Positions 1 through 8,645 of a DNA stretch of 32,728 nucleotides are shown here, in pieces (the first letter of the stretch is position 1; the number at the start of each line of letters is the position of its first letter). This DNA is from Candidatus Poribacteria bacterium (lineage in GTDB: Bacteria; Poribacteria; WGA-4E; WGA-3G). The DNA lies in the NCBI GenBank assembly GCA_012270875.1, contig JAAXHI010000057.1, forward strand, positions 1 to 32,728, written 5' to 3'. The notes under the pieces were generated by a model that saw only the letters and a list, made by a program, of their open reading frames with translations, did not search any database and was not told the DNA's origin. The translations under genes and the position numbers were made by a program.

Positions 1-225
1 ATTGTCCAAACTTTAGTATAATTAGGATATATTTACGCTAAAATTGAGGATTTTTACTGCATTTTGTGAGTCCTATTAAACATTTTGGTCGTACTTGACG
101 TTAAGAATAAGTATACGCCAATCGCAAATAGTTAATCATTTTTTGCAACGCCAGTTTCGGTTAGGTCTCACATGATAGCCTTAAAACCGAAACGATCCCT
201 CTTCTGTTTATAGGAGAAAAAGCGA

Positions 226-1179
226 ATGAATAGCAGAACTTCCGGCTTGCTCAGTCAAATGCAAGAACGCCGAGCAGAACGTAAAAAACCGAAGCGTTTT
301 GTCGCATTGAAGAAAGTTTCGTTGGATCCGAGCCAGCAGCGTCACATTTCCGAGGCACAGGCAAATTTGCCGAAACACCCCATCACGCAAAAACATATTA
401 AACAGAGTTCGACAGCGTTTTCAGTCGCAATGTTGTTTCATGTCCTCATCGCTATATTCATCACAACTTACGTTATTGTCGACCAGATTGAAAAAGAGGA
501 TGAAGTTTTTGATGTGAGTATGATCGTAGAAGAGTCAAAAACGAAACGCCGACTCATACGTAGGAAAACAACGCAGTTTGACTCAAAAACGCAACAGCAG
601 AAACCCGTTTTCAAGCAACCCTTAAGGACCAATACCGCCCAATTGCCTTCAACGGATGGGTTCACAATCCCTGAAGGGCCAGAAGCAGGGTTTGACCTTA
701 CAACGCCTGAAACCAGCCAAGGTCCCGCGCTTATAGATGTTAACCGGAATTTTGTACAACCGACGACAACAATCGAACCTGAAACAAAGGCACCAGGCTT
801 TGAACTCGAACGCGAAGCACCAACATTGATGAATAAACTCGAAACGTCTGCACCCGATGGAGCCCTCGGCGTGGGTAACATTGACATTACCCCCGAGTCA
901 CAGACTGTTCTTCCCACGTATAAAGTTAAAGTGAAGCCGAAGTATCCAGAAAACGCTAAGAAAGCAGGGAAGGAAGGCACTGTTCTTTTGCAAGCAACCA
1001 TTGACGAAAATGGTATTCCAAAAGACATCGTAGCATTGACAAACATCGGATTTGGGTTTGAGGCGGCAGCAATTGAGGCACTGAAAAAAGCGACTTTTCG
1101 TCCGGCAACAAAGGCGGGTAAACCTATCACGCTTGAGAAGGTTCAAATACCTTACGAGTTTAAACTTGAAGATAACTAA
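226..1179 (+). CDS. TonB-family energy transducer (317 aa)
   Basis: This is probably an inner-membrane protein that transmits proton-motive force to outer-membrane transporters. The N-terminus is basic and cytoplasmic (residues 1-62). One membrane segment follows at about 64-86 and contains a Ser and a His (S66, H72), reminiscent of the Ser/His face of the TonB anchor. A long Pro/Thr/Glu-rich periplasmic linker covers about 90-225. The C-terminal TonB domain (about 230-315) shows the typical order: a Pro-x-Tyr-Pro start, a Gly-Thr-Val strand, TIDENGIPKDIVAL, GFGFEAAAIEALKKATF and a final IPYEF. The ATG at 226 has TAGGAG at 211-216. No exbB/exbD genes are adjacent. The same C-terminal domain recurs in the lipoprotein at 7439-8632. 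The upstream 225 bp are AT-rich; I see no convincing promoter there. Confidence 0.88.
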   Translation: MNSRTSGLLSQMQERRAERKKPKRFVALKKVSLDPSQQRHISEAQANLPKHPITQKHIKQSSTAFSVAMLFHVLIAIFITTYVIVDQIEKEDEVFDVSMIVEESKTKRRLIRRKTTQFDSKTQQQKPVFKQPLRTNTAQLPSTDGFTIPEGPEAGFDLTTPETSQGPALIDVNRNFVQPTTTIEPETKAPGFELEREAPTLMNKLETSAPDGALGVGNIDITPESQTVLPTYKVKVKPKYPENAKKAGKEGTVLLQATIDENGIPKDIVALTNIGFGFEAAAIEALKKATFRPATKAGKPITLEKVQIPYEFKLEDN

Positions 1180-1236
1180 GCATATCGTTTGCAAGCACCA
1201 ATAGATATAGCCGTATCTGTTTAGGCATATCAACTT

Positions 1237-1998
1237 TTAGTCAATTTTCAGCAAACCCTTGCCTGCGAAGTTACGTACTAAACTGACAACGGATTGGCGA
1301 GCCGTATCGGCGATCTGTGTCTGTTCAAACGTCAATTGAGCGGTTTCTGTCTCAACAGCCTCCGCCTGCAATGCCGACATATTTTCAAAGAATCGATCAT
1401 GAACCGCAGCTGGCGCATTGTGTAAGGCAAGGGCTAAGGTGGGTTTGTCTAATACTTGCAGGATAGTTTTGATCGCGTCATCTCCCAAATCACTTAGGTC
1501 TTCAAAGGTAAATAACCTCTCAGAAACGTTATCCACTACCTCCGGTTGTCTTTCACCCAACGCTTCCAACAACCGGTTCTGATCTGCTATATCCATGTGG
1601 GATAACAATTGGGCAAGGTTCGTTGTACCCGCACCCAAGAAGGTCGTCCGTTGGAGCGTCTCCTCAATCTTAGCAACCAACTCGTCCCAGACTTGTGTCG
1701 CGCGTTCGGCATCAACGATCTCTGTTGTTGTCACCTTTTCAGCAATGCTTATCTGTCTATTAAAAGGCAGCATCGCAAAAATTTTTCCCGTGTGCGAGGC
1801 AAGCGTACTTCCATCGGATTCACCCTTCAACTGCCCACACATCACAAAAAACAGAGCAGCGTCGCCATCATCTATACCTTGGAACGCTGCTAAAACAACC
1901 TGTGGAGGCGTCTCTTCAAGTAAAACCGTCAACGCTTGTAGCGCAGCCGCATCTAAAAATGGAGGCGTAGACTGTGCGTCTGTATTAGGAACCGACAC
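1237..1998 (-). CDS. FliG-like protein (middle and C-terminal domains only)
   Basis: The sequence resembles the flagellar switch protein FliG but lacks its N-terminal, FliF-binding domain: 253 residues against about 330-345. The first half matches the FliG middle domain (LLEETPPQVVLAAF resembles the EHPQTIAL motif). The second half matches the FliG C domain: LLSHMD, then RLFTFEDLSDLGDD, ALALHNAP, FFENMS and a final VVSLVRNF with a short beta tail. The Asp-Asp pair of the torque region is kept, but the Arg of the usual LLREV stretch appears to be Gln. I chose the GTG at 1998 because AAAAAGGAG lies six bases upstream (2013-2005); an open frame also runs up to a TTG at 2022. It overlaps the 3' end of purM by 14 bases, so the two are probably translationally coupled. 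No flagellar genes are in the window, so its role is unknown. Confidence 0.75.
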   Translation of the reverse strand: MSVPNTDAQSTPPFLDAAALQALTVLLEETPPQVVLAAFQGIDDGDAALFFVMCGQLKGESDGSTLASHTGKIFAMLPFNRQISIAEKVTTTEIVDAERATQVWDELVAKIEETLQRTTFLGAGTTNLAQLLSHMDIADQNRLLEALGERQPEVVDNVSERLFTFEDLSDLGDDAIKTILQVLDKPTLALALHNAPAAVHDRFFENMSALQAEAVETETAQLTFEQTQIADTARQSVVSLVRNFAGKGLLKID

Positions 1999-3028
1999 CT
2001 TGCACTCCTTTTTCACCGGCAACCACTTCGCCGATCAAGTAAGTGGATTCTCCGGATGCGTTAAGCGACGCTAAAGCAACATCAACAGCATCAGGCGCGA
2101 GTACCACGACCATCCCGATTCCCATATTAAAAACCCTATACATTTCTGCCGCTTCAACATCACCTTTCTCCTGCAAAAATGGAAAAATCGGTGGCATCTC
2201 CCACGTCCCCTTCCGAATATCGGCGACACATCCATCTGGTAGAATTCGCAGTACATTCGCAGGTAATCCACCACCGGTGATATGAGCTACCCCTTTGATC
2301 TCACATACCTTACGAAGTTCCAGAATCGATCTCACGTAACTCCTATGGCACTCAAGCAAGGCATCTCCCACTGTTGCAGAGAGTTCAGGCAAGTAAGTAT
2401 CAACATCGTAGCCACACCTGTCAAATACAATACGACGGACGAGTGAAAAACCGTTGGTATGTAAACCTGTCGAACCTAATCCGATGAGTTGATCACCCGG
2501 TGCTATTCTCGCGCCGGTAATTACATCGGTCTTCTCAACCGCGCCGACAATAGTCCCGACCAAATCGTACTCACCCAGCGTATAAATATCCGACAACTCC
2601 GCAATTTCACCACCGATTAACGCACAACCGATCTCTCGGCACCCTGCTGCGAGACCTGATATGATACCTTCAATCACCGCTGGCTCTACCTTGCTGATAC
2701 CGATATAATCTAAAAAGAAAAGCGGTTCCGCACCCTGAACAACAATATCGTTACCGCAATGGGCAACAATATCATAGCCAACGGTATCGTGTCGTCCAAC
2801 TTTAAAGGCAACCTTGAGTTTTGTGCCAACACTATCCGTACTCGAAACAAGAACCGGTTCTCGATACGTTTTGAGGGCAAAAAGTCCACCGAAACTTCCA
2901 ACGTCGCTGAGCACCTCCGGGCGGTAGGTGGTTTGGACAAGCTTCTTAAGCCGTGCTATCGCTTCAGACTCCGCTTCAAATGAGACCCCGGCATCGGCGT
3001 ACGTTAACTGCTTTTTATCGGTTTCCAT
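1985..3028 (-). CDS. purM: phosphoribosylformylglycinamidine cyclo-ligase (PurM, AIR synthetase)
   Basis: PurM closes the imidazole ring of FGAM using ATP to give AIR, step five of cytosolic purine synthesis. The 347-residue length is normal. Family landmarks are LTYADAGVSFEA at the N-terminus, SSTDSVGTKLKVA (nucleotide and substrate site), GYDIVAHCGNDIVVQGAEPLFFLDY, a Gly-Gly-Glu loop (GGEIAEL, where GGETAEM is usual), GLGSTGLHTNGFSLVRR, and HITGGGLPANV followed by the FNMGIGM segment. The ATG at 3028 overlaps the preceding 102-residue gene by 14 bases, and the 3' end overlaps the FliG-like gene, so translation is likely coupled on both sides. Confidence 0.97.
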   Translation of the reverse strand: METDKKQLTYADAGVSFEAESEAIARLKKLVQTTYRPEVLSDVGSFGGLFALKTYREPVLVSSTDSVGTKLKVAFKVGRHDTVGYDIVAHCGNDIVVQGAEPLFFLDYIGISKVEPAVIEGIISGLAAGCREIGCALIGGEIAELSDIYTLGEYDLVGTIVGAVEKTDVITGARIAPGDQLIGLGSTGLHTNGFSLVRRIVFDRCGYDVDTYLPELSATVGDALLECHRSYVRSILELRKVCEIKGVAHITGGGLPANVLRILPDGCVADIRKGTWEMPPIFPFLQEKGDVEAAEMYRVFNMGIGMVVVLAPDAVDVALASLNASGESTYLIGEVVAGEKGVQGVGS

Positions 3029-3323
3029 CTGATTTTTCTTGTTCCTTCAATAATTGCTTACGAAGAGGGGAAACACTCTTCCTCGGTCTTAAGAGACTAA
3101 CAACCAACACAACACCACTAATACCCAATGCCATGAGCACACCGATTTCTTCCGCGACATCTGCCCTCATATCAGGCCGCACCTTCTCAATAACGGCAGG
3201 GAGAACCCGACTCAAAACCATGCCAATGATGGCACAAACAAGCAGAGAAATAAGCGTATTTCGCCCTTGCGGTGTGCCTATCGGATTTGGTCTTTTCGAC
3301 TTGCCACGCTGTCTATACTGCAT
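3015..3323 (-). CDS. small two-TM membrane protein of unknown function
   Basis: This 102-residue protein lies between purF and purM in the same orientation. It has a basic N-terminus (1-22), one hydrophobic segment at about 24-43, a charged loop (VEKVRPDMRADVAEE), a second hydrophobic segment at about 60-78, and a basic C-tail. I do not recognise a family. The ATG at 3323 is preceded by CGAGGAAA. It starts 45 bases after purF and overlaps purM by 14 bases, which supports real expression as part of the operon. Its link to purine synthesis may be only positional. Confidence 0.7.
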   Translation of the reverse strand: MQYRQRGKSKRPNPIGTPQGRNTLISLLVCAIIGMVLSRVLPAVIEKVRPDMRADVAEEIGVLMALGISGVVLVVSLLRPRKSVSPLRKQLLKEQEKSDGNR

Positions 3324-3368
3324 AAAAATTTTTCCTCGTAACTCCCAAACTCACACCGAGACATCGGC

Positions 3369-4778
3369 TTAATCTACGAGTAAGGGAAGTTGTTCCGAAG
3401 ATTCCTCCACAAGCGGAATCGGATACTCGCCATCAAAACAGGTGGTGCAAAAATCCTGAGGTGCCTTCACTGAGTTTAGCAACCCCTCAATGCTCAAATA
3501 ACCGAGACTATCAGCGCGGATGTACTTACGAATCTCCTCAATCGTATGTGAACTGGCAATCAATTCACCACGTGTCGGTGTGTCTACACCATAGAAACAC
3601 GGGAACTTATTCGGAGGCGATGCAATTCGGAGGTGCACAGCCGTCGCGCCTCCTTGACGAACGATTTTAATAAGTTTCCTGCTATTTGTCCCCCGCATAA
3701 TTGAATCATCTACAAGCACAACCCGTTTACCACGCAGGACATCGCGCACCGGGTTCAATTTCACTTTTACCATCAGTTCCCGGATATCTTGCGTCGGATT
3801 CATGAAAGAGCGACCGACAAAAGTATTCCGAGATAACCCTAAATCGAATGAAATACCGGACTCTTCAGCATATCCGAGCGCAGCAATCGTTGCAGAATCA
3901 GGGACCGGAATAACGATATCCGCTTTGACGGGATGTTCACGCGCAAGTTGCCTGCCGAACTCGCGGCGCGTATTGTTCACACTATGATCGAACATCATGC
4001 TATCCGGGCGCGCCAGATAGATATATTCAAAGATACACTGCGATAACTCTAACTGCCGCTTATGAGAACGCAACGATTCTAAACCGCGATGCGTAGAACG
4101 TGTAAAGACCAATTCACCAGGTTCCACCTCACGTATCGGTTCTGCTTCAATCACATCAAACGCGCACGTCTCGGAGGCTAACACATACGCGTCTCCTAAC
4201 TTACCGATCCACAACGGTCGAAACCCATGCGCATCGCGGGCACCCATCAGCGTCGTCTTATCCATGCACACAAACGAGTACGCACCCGCAACACTCCGCA
4301 GCGCGTCAACGATTCTGTGCTCTAATGCCTGCTTCCGAGAATGCGCTATCAAATGGAAAATGACTTCTGTGTCCAAACTTGTACTGAAAATAGAACCCGC
4401 ATTCTCCAAATGATTCCGAACTTGCACCGCATTGACGAGATTACCGTTGTGACCGAGCGCAAGGGGACCCTGCTTGTAATTCCGAACCAATGGCTGAGCA
4501 TTCTCAAGCGTACTCTCACCCGCCGTCGAATAGCGATTGTGTCCAATAGCGATATGCCCCTTCAACTTCGCTAAATCCTCAGTACTGAACACAGAGTGGA
4601 CGAGTCCCATGCCGTGGTGATACGTAAGTCTCTCGCCATCTGATGCAACAATGCCACTGCTCTCTTGCCCCCGATGTTGAAGGGCGCGCAACCCTAAATA
4701 GGTCAATTCTACTGCTCTCGGATGACCGAAAACACCGAATACCCCACACTCATCCTTTGGTTTATCATCATACTGCAT
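3369..4778 (-). CDS. purF: amidophosphoribosyltransferase (PurF)
   Basis: PurF makes 5-phosphoribosylamine from PRPP and glutamine, the committed step of purine synthesis. The N-terminal Ntn glutaminase domain begins after a ten-residue propeptide: MQYDDKPKDE is followed by Cys11 (CGVFGVFGH), the catalytic nucleophile once the propeptide is removed. RALQHRGQESSG, GHNRYSTAG and GHNGNLVN are classical glutaminase motifs. The phosphoribosyltransferase domain carries the PRPP loop VVLVDDSIMRGTN near residues 350-363. Four cysteines in the expected places (CIFEYIYLARPDS, FPCFYG and CTTC near the C-terminus) indicate the Bacillus-type enzyme with a 4Fe-4S cluster. GGAGG lies 13 bases before the ATG. 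It follows the 180-residue membrane protein gene by 72 bases. Confidence 0.98.
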   Translation of the reverse strand: MQYDDKPKDECGVFGVFGHPRAVELTYLGLRALQHRGQESSGIVASDGERLTYHHGMGLVHSVFSTEDLAKLKGHIAIGHNRYSTAGESTLENAQPLVRNYKQGPLALGHNGNLVNAVQVRNHLENAGSIFSTSLDTEVIFHLIAHSRKQALEHRIVDALRSVAGAYSFVCMDKTTLMGARDAHGFRPLWIGKLGDAYVLASETCAFDVIEAEPIREVEPGELVFTRSTHRGLESLRSHKRQLELSQCIFEYIYLARPDSMMFDHSVNNTRREFGRQLAREHPVKADIVIPVPDSATIAALGYAEESGISFDLGLSRNTFVGRSFMNPTQDIRELMVKVKLNPVRDVLRGKRVVLVDDSIMRGTNSRKLIKIVRQGGATAVHLRIASPPNKFPCFYGVDTPTRGELIASSHTIEEIRKYIRADSLGYLSIEGLLNSVKAPQDFCTTCFDGEYPIPLVEESSEQLPLLVD

Positions 4779-4850
4779 TTTGATGGGTAAAACCTCCAGC
4801 AGGCGGACTTAAATTTTCGCAACTGTTCATCAAAAAAGCCTTTCGCAAAA

Positions 4851-5393
4851 CTACACCTGTTCTGCACTTATTTCAGTATCTTCCACGGATGCTAACCTAT
4901 ATCCCAATATCGCACCGAGCGGAACCGCAAGGATATACCAAACTGTAACCGGCAAACCAAGGGACACCCATCCTCGCATTGGCAGCGAAACAACATACGC
5001 AAGTGTCTTAAGCACCGGGATCAGCAACGCCAAAATCAGATTCGGCTTACCAAATATCTCCCACGGAACGTTAAGCAGGGCAAGCAAACCAACGACAGCC
5101 GGCGGCCCCAAAAACGCCCCAGAACAGAGCGGTTTTAAGGGAATATCAACACCGAATCTCTGACTCACGTAGCGCATCCCTACGCCCGCCCCCATAATCG
5201 CAATTCCGTATGTGACACCCAGCGAAACAAGGAGAGATAAACCTACCCAGAAACCGTGATTGACACGATCCCCGATCAGTACCTGCCAAATTAAATTTTC
5301 AAACACAAATAGGCAAATCCAACCGCCTACCAATCCGATAAGACCCCCTGTAGCAATTTGCCCAAGGGTTAACGTAACATCATTCTTCTTCAT
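4851..5393 (-). CDS. polytopic membrane protein of unknown function (180 aa)
   Basis: This is a hydrophobic protein with about five candidate membrane segments, near residues 10-35, 44-70, 90-106, 115-137 and 143-165, and an acidic C-tail (EDTEISAEQV). No family is recognised. The open frame extends upstream to 5513, but the ATG at 5393 (MKKNDVTLTLGQ) is preferred because a near-consensus promoter at 5456-5428 lies inside the upstream extension and would give an RNA starting near 5421, about 28 bases before this ATG. It is the first gene of the block that continues into purF. Its position suggests co-transcription, not a proven role in purine metabolism. Confidence 0.68.
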   Translation of the reverse strand: MKKNDVTLTLGQIATGGLIGLVGGWICLFVFENLIWQVLIGDRVNHGFWVGLSLLVSLGVTYGIAIMGAGVGMRYVSQRFGVDIPLKPLCSGAFLGPPAVVGLLALLNVPWEIFGKPNLILALLIPVLKTLAYVVSLPMRGWVSLGLPVTVWYILAVPLGAILGYRLASVEDTEISAEQV

Positions 5394-5427
5394 ACGTTCC
5401 CGACTCTCTCTTAAATTAATTAACTTT

Positions 5428-5456
5428 ATTGTACCACGATGCAACATTCTTGTCAA
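5428..5456 (-). promoter_or_regulatory. sigma70-like promoter of the membrane protein-pur operon
   Basis: Read on the minus strand, TTGACA (5456-5451) and TACAAT (5433-5428) are separated by exactly 17 bases. The predicted RNA start is near 5421. It faces away from the promoter at 5475-5503, making a compact divergent control region with 18 bases between the two -35 boxes. Confidence 0.75.
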
Positions 5457-5474
5457 ACTTTCCGCAGAATTGGT

Positions 5475-5503
5475 TTGACACAATTTCAATTTTCCATTAA
5501 ACT
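5475..5503 (+). promoter_or_regulatory. sigma70-like promoter of the ThuA-like gene
   Basis: TTGACA (5475-5480), a 17-base spacer and TAAACT (5498-5503) lie about 80 bases before the ThuA-like ATG. The -35 box is consensus; the -10 box is weaker (four of six). Confidence 0.55.
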
Positions 5504-5582
5504 GTTGCCACAAAGTGGAGTTCTTACGTCCAATTTCTTATCGTAAGCGGCGGATACAGTGCCGTTTTCAAAGGAGGCTCTC

Positions 5583-6230
5583 ATGTCGAAAGTCCTTGTA
5601 CTCTCAGGTGAAAACCACCGTTTCAATGCAAGTGCTACCGTCATCCACGATTTTCTTTCCAAAGATGCTGGTCTTTCAGCGACGTTAACCGATGATAAAG
5701 AAATTTTAGCATCATCCGAGTTGGATACCTACGATGCCTGTGTCTTTGGCACCGGCTTCACGCGTACAGAACGTCAAGCGGATGGATCCGTCGCGCGTGT
5801 ATCCGATCTAACGTCAACTGAAGAAGATGGCTTATTCCAATTTGTTAGCGAAGGTAAAGGGTTAGTCGGTATTCACGGCACAGCATGGTGGATTGGTGGG
5901 CGCGCCATGGATCTTATCGGTGGTGCTGCCAATTGGCATCCACCCGGTTCAACCTTTACTGTCCATATTGAGGATGACGCGCATCCAACGACTCAAGGTG
6001 TCGAAGATTTTGATGTAGAAGACGAAATCTATATCTCCGCGCACGATCCACATATCCATGTCCTTGCATCCGCCGAGTGGTTCGGCAAAGCGCACCCTAT
6101 GGCGTGGGTAAAGTCCTACGGTTCAGGACGCGTCTTTTACACCACTTTAGGCCACGGTCCTGGAACCTTTGAGCGCGAAGGAATGCAGAAATTCCTGACA
6201 CAAGGCGTGAAATGGGCAGCAGCATCGTAA
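5583..6230 (+). CDS. ThuA-like domain protein
   Basis: This 215-residue cytosolic protein resembles the ThuA (trehalose-utilization) family, a class I glutamine-amidotransferase-like fold often found near sugar catabolism genes. Visible landmarks are MSKVLVLSGENHRFNASA at the N-terminus, the GKGLVGIHGTAWW strand-turn, GGAANWHPPGSTFTVHIED, DEIYISAHDP, MAWVKSYGSGRVFYTTLGHG and the closing FLTQGVKWAA helix. The start is the ATG at 5583, with AAAGGAGG at 5570-5577; an in-frame GTG at 5559 lies before this ribosome site and is unlikely. No signal peptide is visible. It is followed after a hairpin by an enolase-superfamily dehydratase, suggesting joint work on a sugar or sugar acid. The substrate cannot be told from sequence. 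Confidence 0.88.
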   Translation: MSKVLVLSGENHRFNASATVIHDFLSKDAGLSATLTDDKEILASSELDTYDACVFGTGFTRTERQADGSVARVSDLTSTEEDGLFQFVSEGKGLVGIHGTAWWIGGRAMDLIGGAANWHPPGSTFTVHIEDDAHPTTQGVEDFDVEDEIYISAHDPHIHVLASAEWFGKAHPMAWVKSYGSGRVFYTTLGHGPGTFEREGMQKFLTQGVKWAAAS

Positions 6231-6240
6231 GTGCTTGTCA

Positions 6241-6262
6241 GGCGAGGCAACTATGCCTCGCC
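6241..6262. repeat. hairpin GGCGAGGC / GCCTCGCC
   Basis: A perfect 8-bp inverted repeat with a six-base loop sits ten bases after the ThuA-like stop codon and 16 bases before the next ATG. There is no T-run, so it is not a canonical terminator. The stem resembles the GGGCGAGG / CCTCGCCC hairpin at 29584-29602, so it may be a member of the dispersed hairpin set in this window. Confidence 0.6.
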
Positions 6263-6278
6263 ACCAACCTAAGTCCAA

Positions 6279-7358
6279 ATGTACACGCTAAAAATTACAA
6301 ACATAGAGACAGAAATTATCCAAGTAAACCACCGCGGCAATTGGCTCTTCGTCAAGGTACATGCTGACAACGGCACAGTCGGTGTCGGCGAGGCTTCACA
6401 CGGTAGGGACGATGATCACGTTCAACACATCATCAACACCCTTAAACCCATACTCATCGGATGGAACCCGTTTCAATTAGAAGCATTTCGTCAACGATTC
6501 TATCACGATACCGAAAGCCATACCTATCACACCGCACTCAGTGGAATTGAACAGGCAATGTGGGACCTGATAGGTAAGACATTAGACACGCCGAGTTATC
6601 AATTGTTAGGTGGTAAGTGTCGAGAAAATATCCGGCTCTATGCGAACATCAACCGCGCAACCGTGGATCGCAGCCCATCCGGGTTCGCTGACAACGCCGA
6701 ACGCGCCGTCGCCGAAGGTTTTACTGCTATAAAATGCGCACCCTTTGACGATGTTTCCGTAGCGAATATCTCGCGCGGCAGCCTGACACCCGCTATCTGT
6801 TTAGGCATTGATCGTATCCGCACGATACGTGCCGCAATCGGTGGCGATGTCGATCTGATGGTGGATTGCCACAGCCGTTTTAATCCCGGTATCATCATCC
6901 AAGTCGCAAAGGAGTTAGAGGATTTACATCTCTTCTGGATTGAGGATGCAGTGTCGCTGAATAATTTGGACGCTTTCGCACACATGAGCCGTTCCATCGG
7001 TATCCCTATTGCAACCGGCGAACGCCTGAGGACCCTCACAGATTTCGATAGGCTATTCACCGAAACACACGTCGATTACATCTTACCAGATGTCAAACAC
7101 GTCGGTGGAATATCGGGACTGAAAAAAATTGCGACGCTCGCCGCTTCGCGAAACATCATGGTAACACCACACAATCCGAGCGGTCCCGTCGCAACCGCAG
7201 CAAGCGTACAATGCATGGCGAGTGTACCTAATTTCGCAATCCTCGAATACGCATGGGGAGAAGTAGAGTGGCGCGCTTCCCTCATTGAACCACCTGAAAA
7301 GATTATCAACGGAGTTATTGAAGTCCCTGACCGAGCGGGGTTAGGTATTACACTATAG
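6279..7358 (+). CDS. enolase-superfamily (mandelate racemase/muconate lactonizing) acid-sugar dehydratase-like protein
   Basis: This 359-residue enzyme has the two-domain enolase fold: an N-terminal capping domain with the mobile loop (VGVGEASHGRDDD) and a TIM-barrel domain. Expected metal ligands are Asp196 (MVDCH), Glu222 (WIEDA) and Glu248 (TGER). Candidate acid/base residues are Lys152 (AIKCAP), His198 (DCHSR), and the Asp271/His298 dyad (LPDVKH, TPHNPSGP). The PHNPSGPVATAAS segment is like that of D-galactonate dehydratases, so acid-sugar dehydration is the best guess, but the exact substrate is open. The ATG at 6279 has only a weak ribosome site. It follows the ThuA-like gene by 48 bases, probably in one transcript. 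Confidence 0.88.
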   Translation: MYTLKITNIETEIIQVNHRGNWLFVKVHADNGTVGVGEASHGRDDDHVQHIINTLKPILIGWNPFQLEAFRQRFYHDTESHTYHTALSGIEQAMWDLIGKTLDTPSYQLLGGKCRENIRLYANINRATVDRSPSGFADNAERAVAEGFTAIKCAPFDDVSVANISRGSLTPAICLGIDRIRTIRAAIGGDVDLMVDCHSRFNPGIIIQVAKELEDLHLFWIEDAVSLNNLDAFAHMSRSIGIPIATGERLRTLTDFDRLFTETHVDYILPDVKHVGGISGLKKIATLAASRNIMVTPHNPSGPVATAASVQCMASVPNFAILEYAWGEVEWRASLIEPPEKIINGVIEVPDRAGLGITL

Positions 7359-7438
7359 CAGACTCACTTTTGCAAGTTTCTAACACTGCCCAACTCTGCT
7401 CACTATCTACAAAACTATAATATATCAGGAGGAATAAA

Positions 7439-8632
7439 ATGGTATTTCTCAATATTGGAAACCCGAAAATTACACCAAAATTTATCGCTCTCTGTCTTTT
7501 TCTGAGCGTTGTCACACTTGCTGGATGCCTTAGCGGTATGCAGACGACGACAACCGCTACGCAAACAGCAACCGACGAAGCCGCATCAGATGCAGAAACG
7601 GAAACCCCTACAGCCCTTGCAGAACTCCAGATTTCAACGCCTAAAACGAATTACACTGTGAAGGAAGCCATTCCCCTTGAACTTAACATTCAGAACGGGA
7701 AATTTGATCTGCTCGTGCCCTTTTTCAGCGTTGCAACGAAAGGCGCGTTTACGCAAATAACCGTGAAAGACGCAAACGGACAGACCGTTAAACCGAAGCA
7801 TGCGATTACGCAAGAAAACCCGCAAAAATATGTGCCAAACGAAGGTAAAACGGTTCGATGTATTCAAGGGTTTGAACTCAAAGCATCTGCGAATGAAGAA
7901 TTAAAATTCAAAGATATTCAGAAATACTACCAACTTCAACCGGGAACCTACACCGTAACGCTTTCAATTGAATTAGAGGTCTACACAGAATCTCTAACTG
8001 AGGAACACCCCGAAATACGAGAACTAAAACAAGATATGGCACGCATCCAGAAGGATCCGAATCTTCAAGGTGCCGCAAAGCAAGATGCCCTCAACTACTA
8101 CCAAGAACAGCTTAAGTTCATTCAAGAGAGACACAAAGATACGGCGAAGGCTATTTATCTGCCTGTCAAATCGCTGCGTGGAAAGGCATCACTCATATCC
8201 AACAGTATTACTGTAACAGTGGAACCCGAAGCGGAGCCACCAACCGGACAGATACCCAGTCAAACACCATCAGGAATTAATAAATCTGATCCAGCACCGC
8301 CGAATGAATCACTTAGCATTAAAGATATTGTCGCGCGGCGCGCAGCAGATTGGGTTGCGCCTAAGTACAAGACTAAAGTGGATGCAAAATATCCGAAGCG
8401 TGCCAAAGAGGCAGAAAAAGGCGGTAGGGTTACTTTACAGGTAACCATCGACGAAAACGGCATACCTCAAAACATTGTAGCACTAACAAACCTCGGATTT
8501 GGACTTGAAGAGGCAGCGATCGAGGCGTTGAAGAACAGCACTTTTCACCCTGCGATGAAGGACGGTAAACCCATCAGCAATCAGGTGAAAATACCATACG
8601 AGTTTGCGATTGTGGGTGACAACGCACCATAG
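7439..8632 (+). CDS. lipoprotein with N-terminal ligand/adhesion-like region and C-terminal TonB domain
   Basis: This 397-residue protein begins with a lipoprotein signal; LAGC places the lipidated Cys at residue 30. A Thr/Ala-rich stretch is followed by a domain (about 60-260) shared with the next gene, with YTVKEAIPLELNIQNGKFDLL, CIQGFELKA, a Tyr-rich strand and a helical segment (about 195-240). A Pro/Ser linker leads to a TonB C-terminal domain (about 300-395: DAKYPKRAKEA, TIDENGIPQNIVAL, GFGLEEAAIEAL, IPYEF). A TonB domain on a lipoprotein, with no cytoplasmic anchor, is atypical; it may act as a binding module in the envelope rather than an energy transducer. AGGAGGA at 7428-7434 supports the ATG at 7439, and a TATAAT lies at 7416-7421 without a good -35 box. 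Confidence 0.82.
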   Translation: MVFLNIGNPKITPKFIALCLFLSVVTLAGCLSGMQTTTTATQTATDEAASDAETETPTALAELQISTPKTNYTVKEAIPLELNIQNGKFDLLVPFFSVATKGAFTQITVKDANGQTVKPKHAITQENPQKYVPNEGKTVRCIQGFELKASANEELKFKDIQKYYQLQPGTYTVTLSIELEVYTESLTEEHPEIRELKQDMARIQKDPNLQGAAKQDALNYYQEQLKFIQERHKDTAKAIYLPVKSLRGKASLISNSITVTVEPEAEPPTGQIPSQTPSGINKSDPAPPNESLSIKDIVARRAADWVAPKYKTKVDAKYPKRAKEAEKGGRVTLQVTIDENGIPQNIVALTNLGFGLEEAAIEALKNSTFHPAMKDGKPISNQVKIPYEFAIVGDNAP

Positions 8633-8645
8633 CATGGAGATTCTT

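Noticed and set aside
468..1130. 220-residue antisense frame opposite the TonB gene
   Set aside because: It is a shadow of a well-supported gene; the composition is not protein-like.
5394..5582. Purine riboswitch before the pur block
   Set aside because: The predicted leader is only about 28 bases, too short for an aptamer, and no aptamer-like folding is evident.
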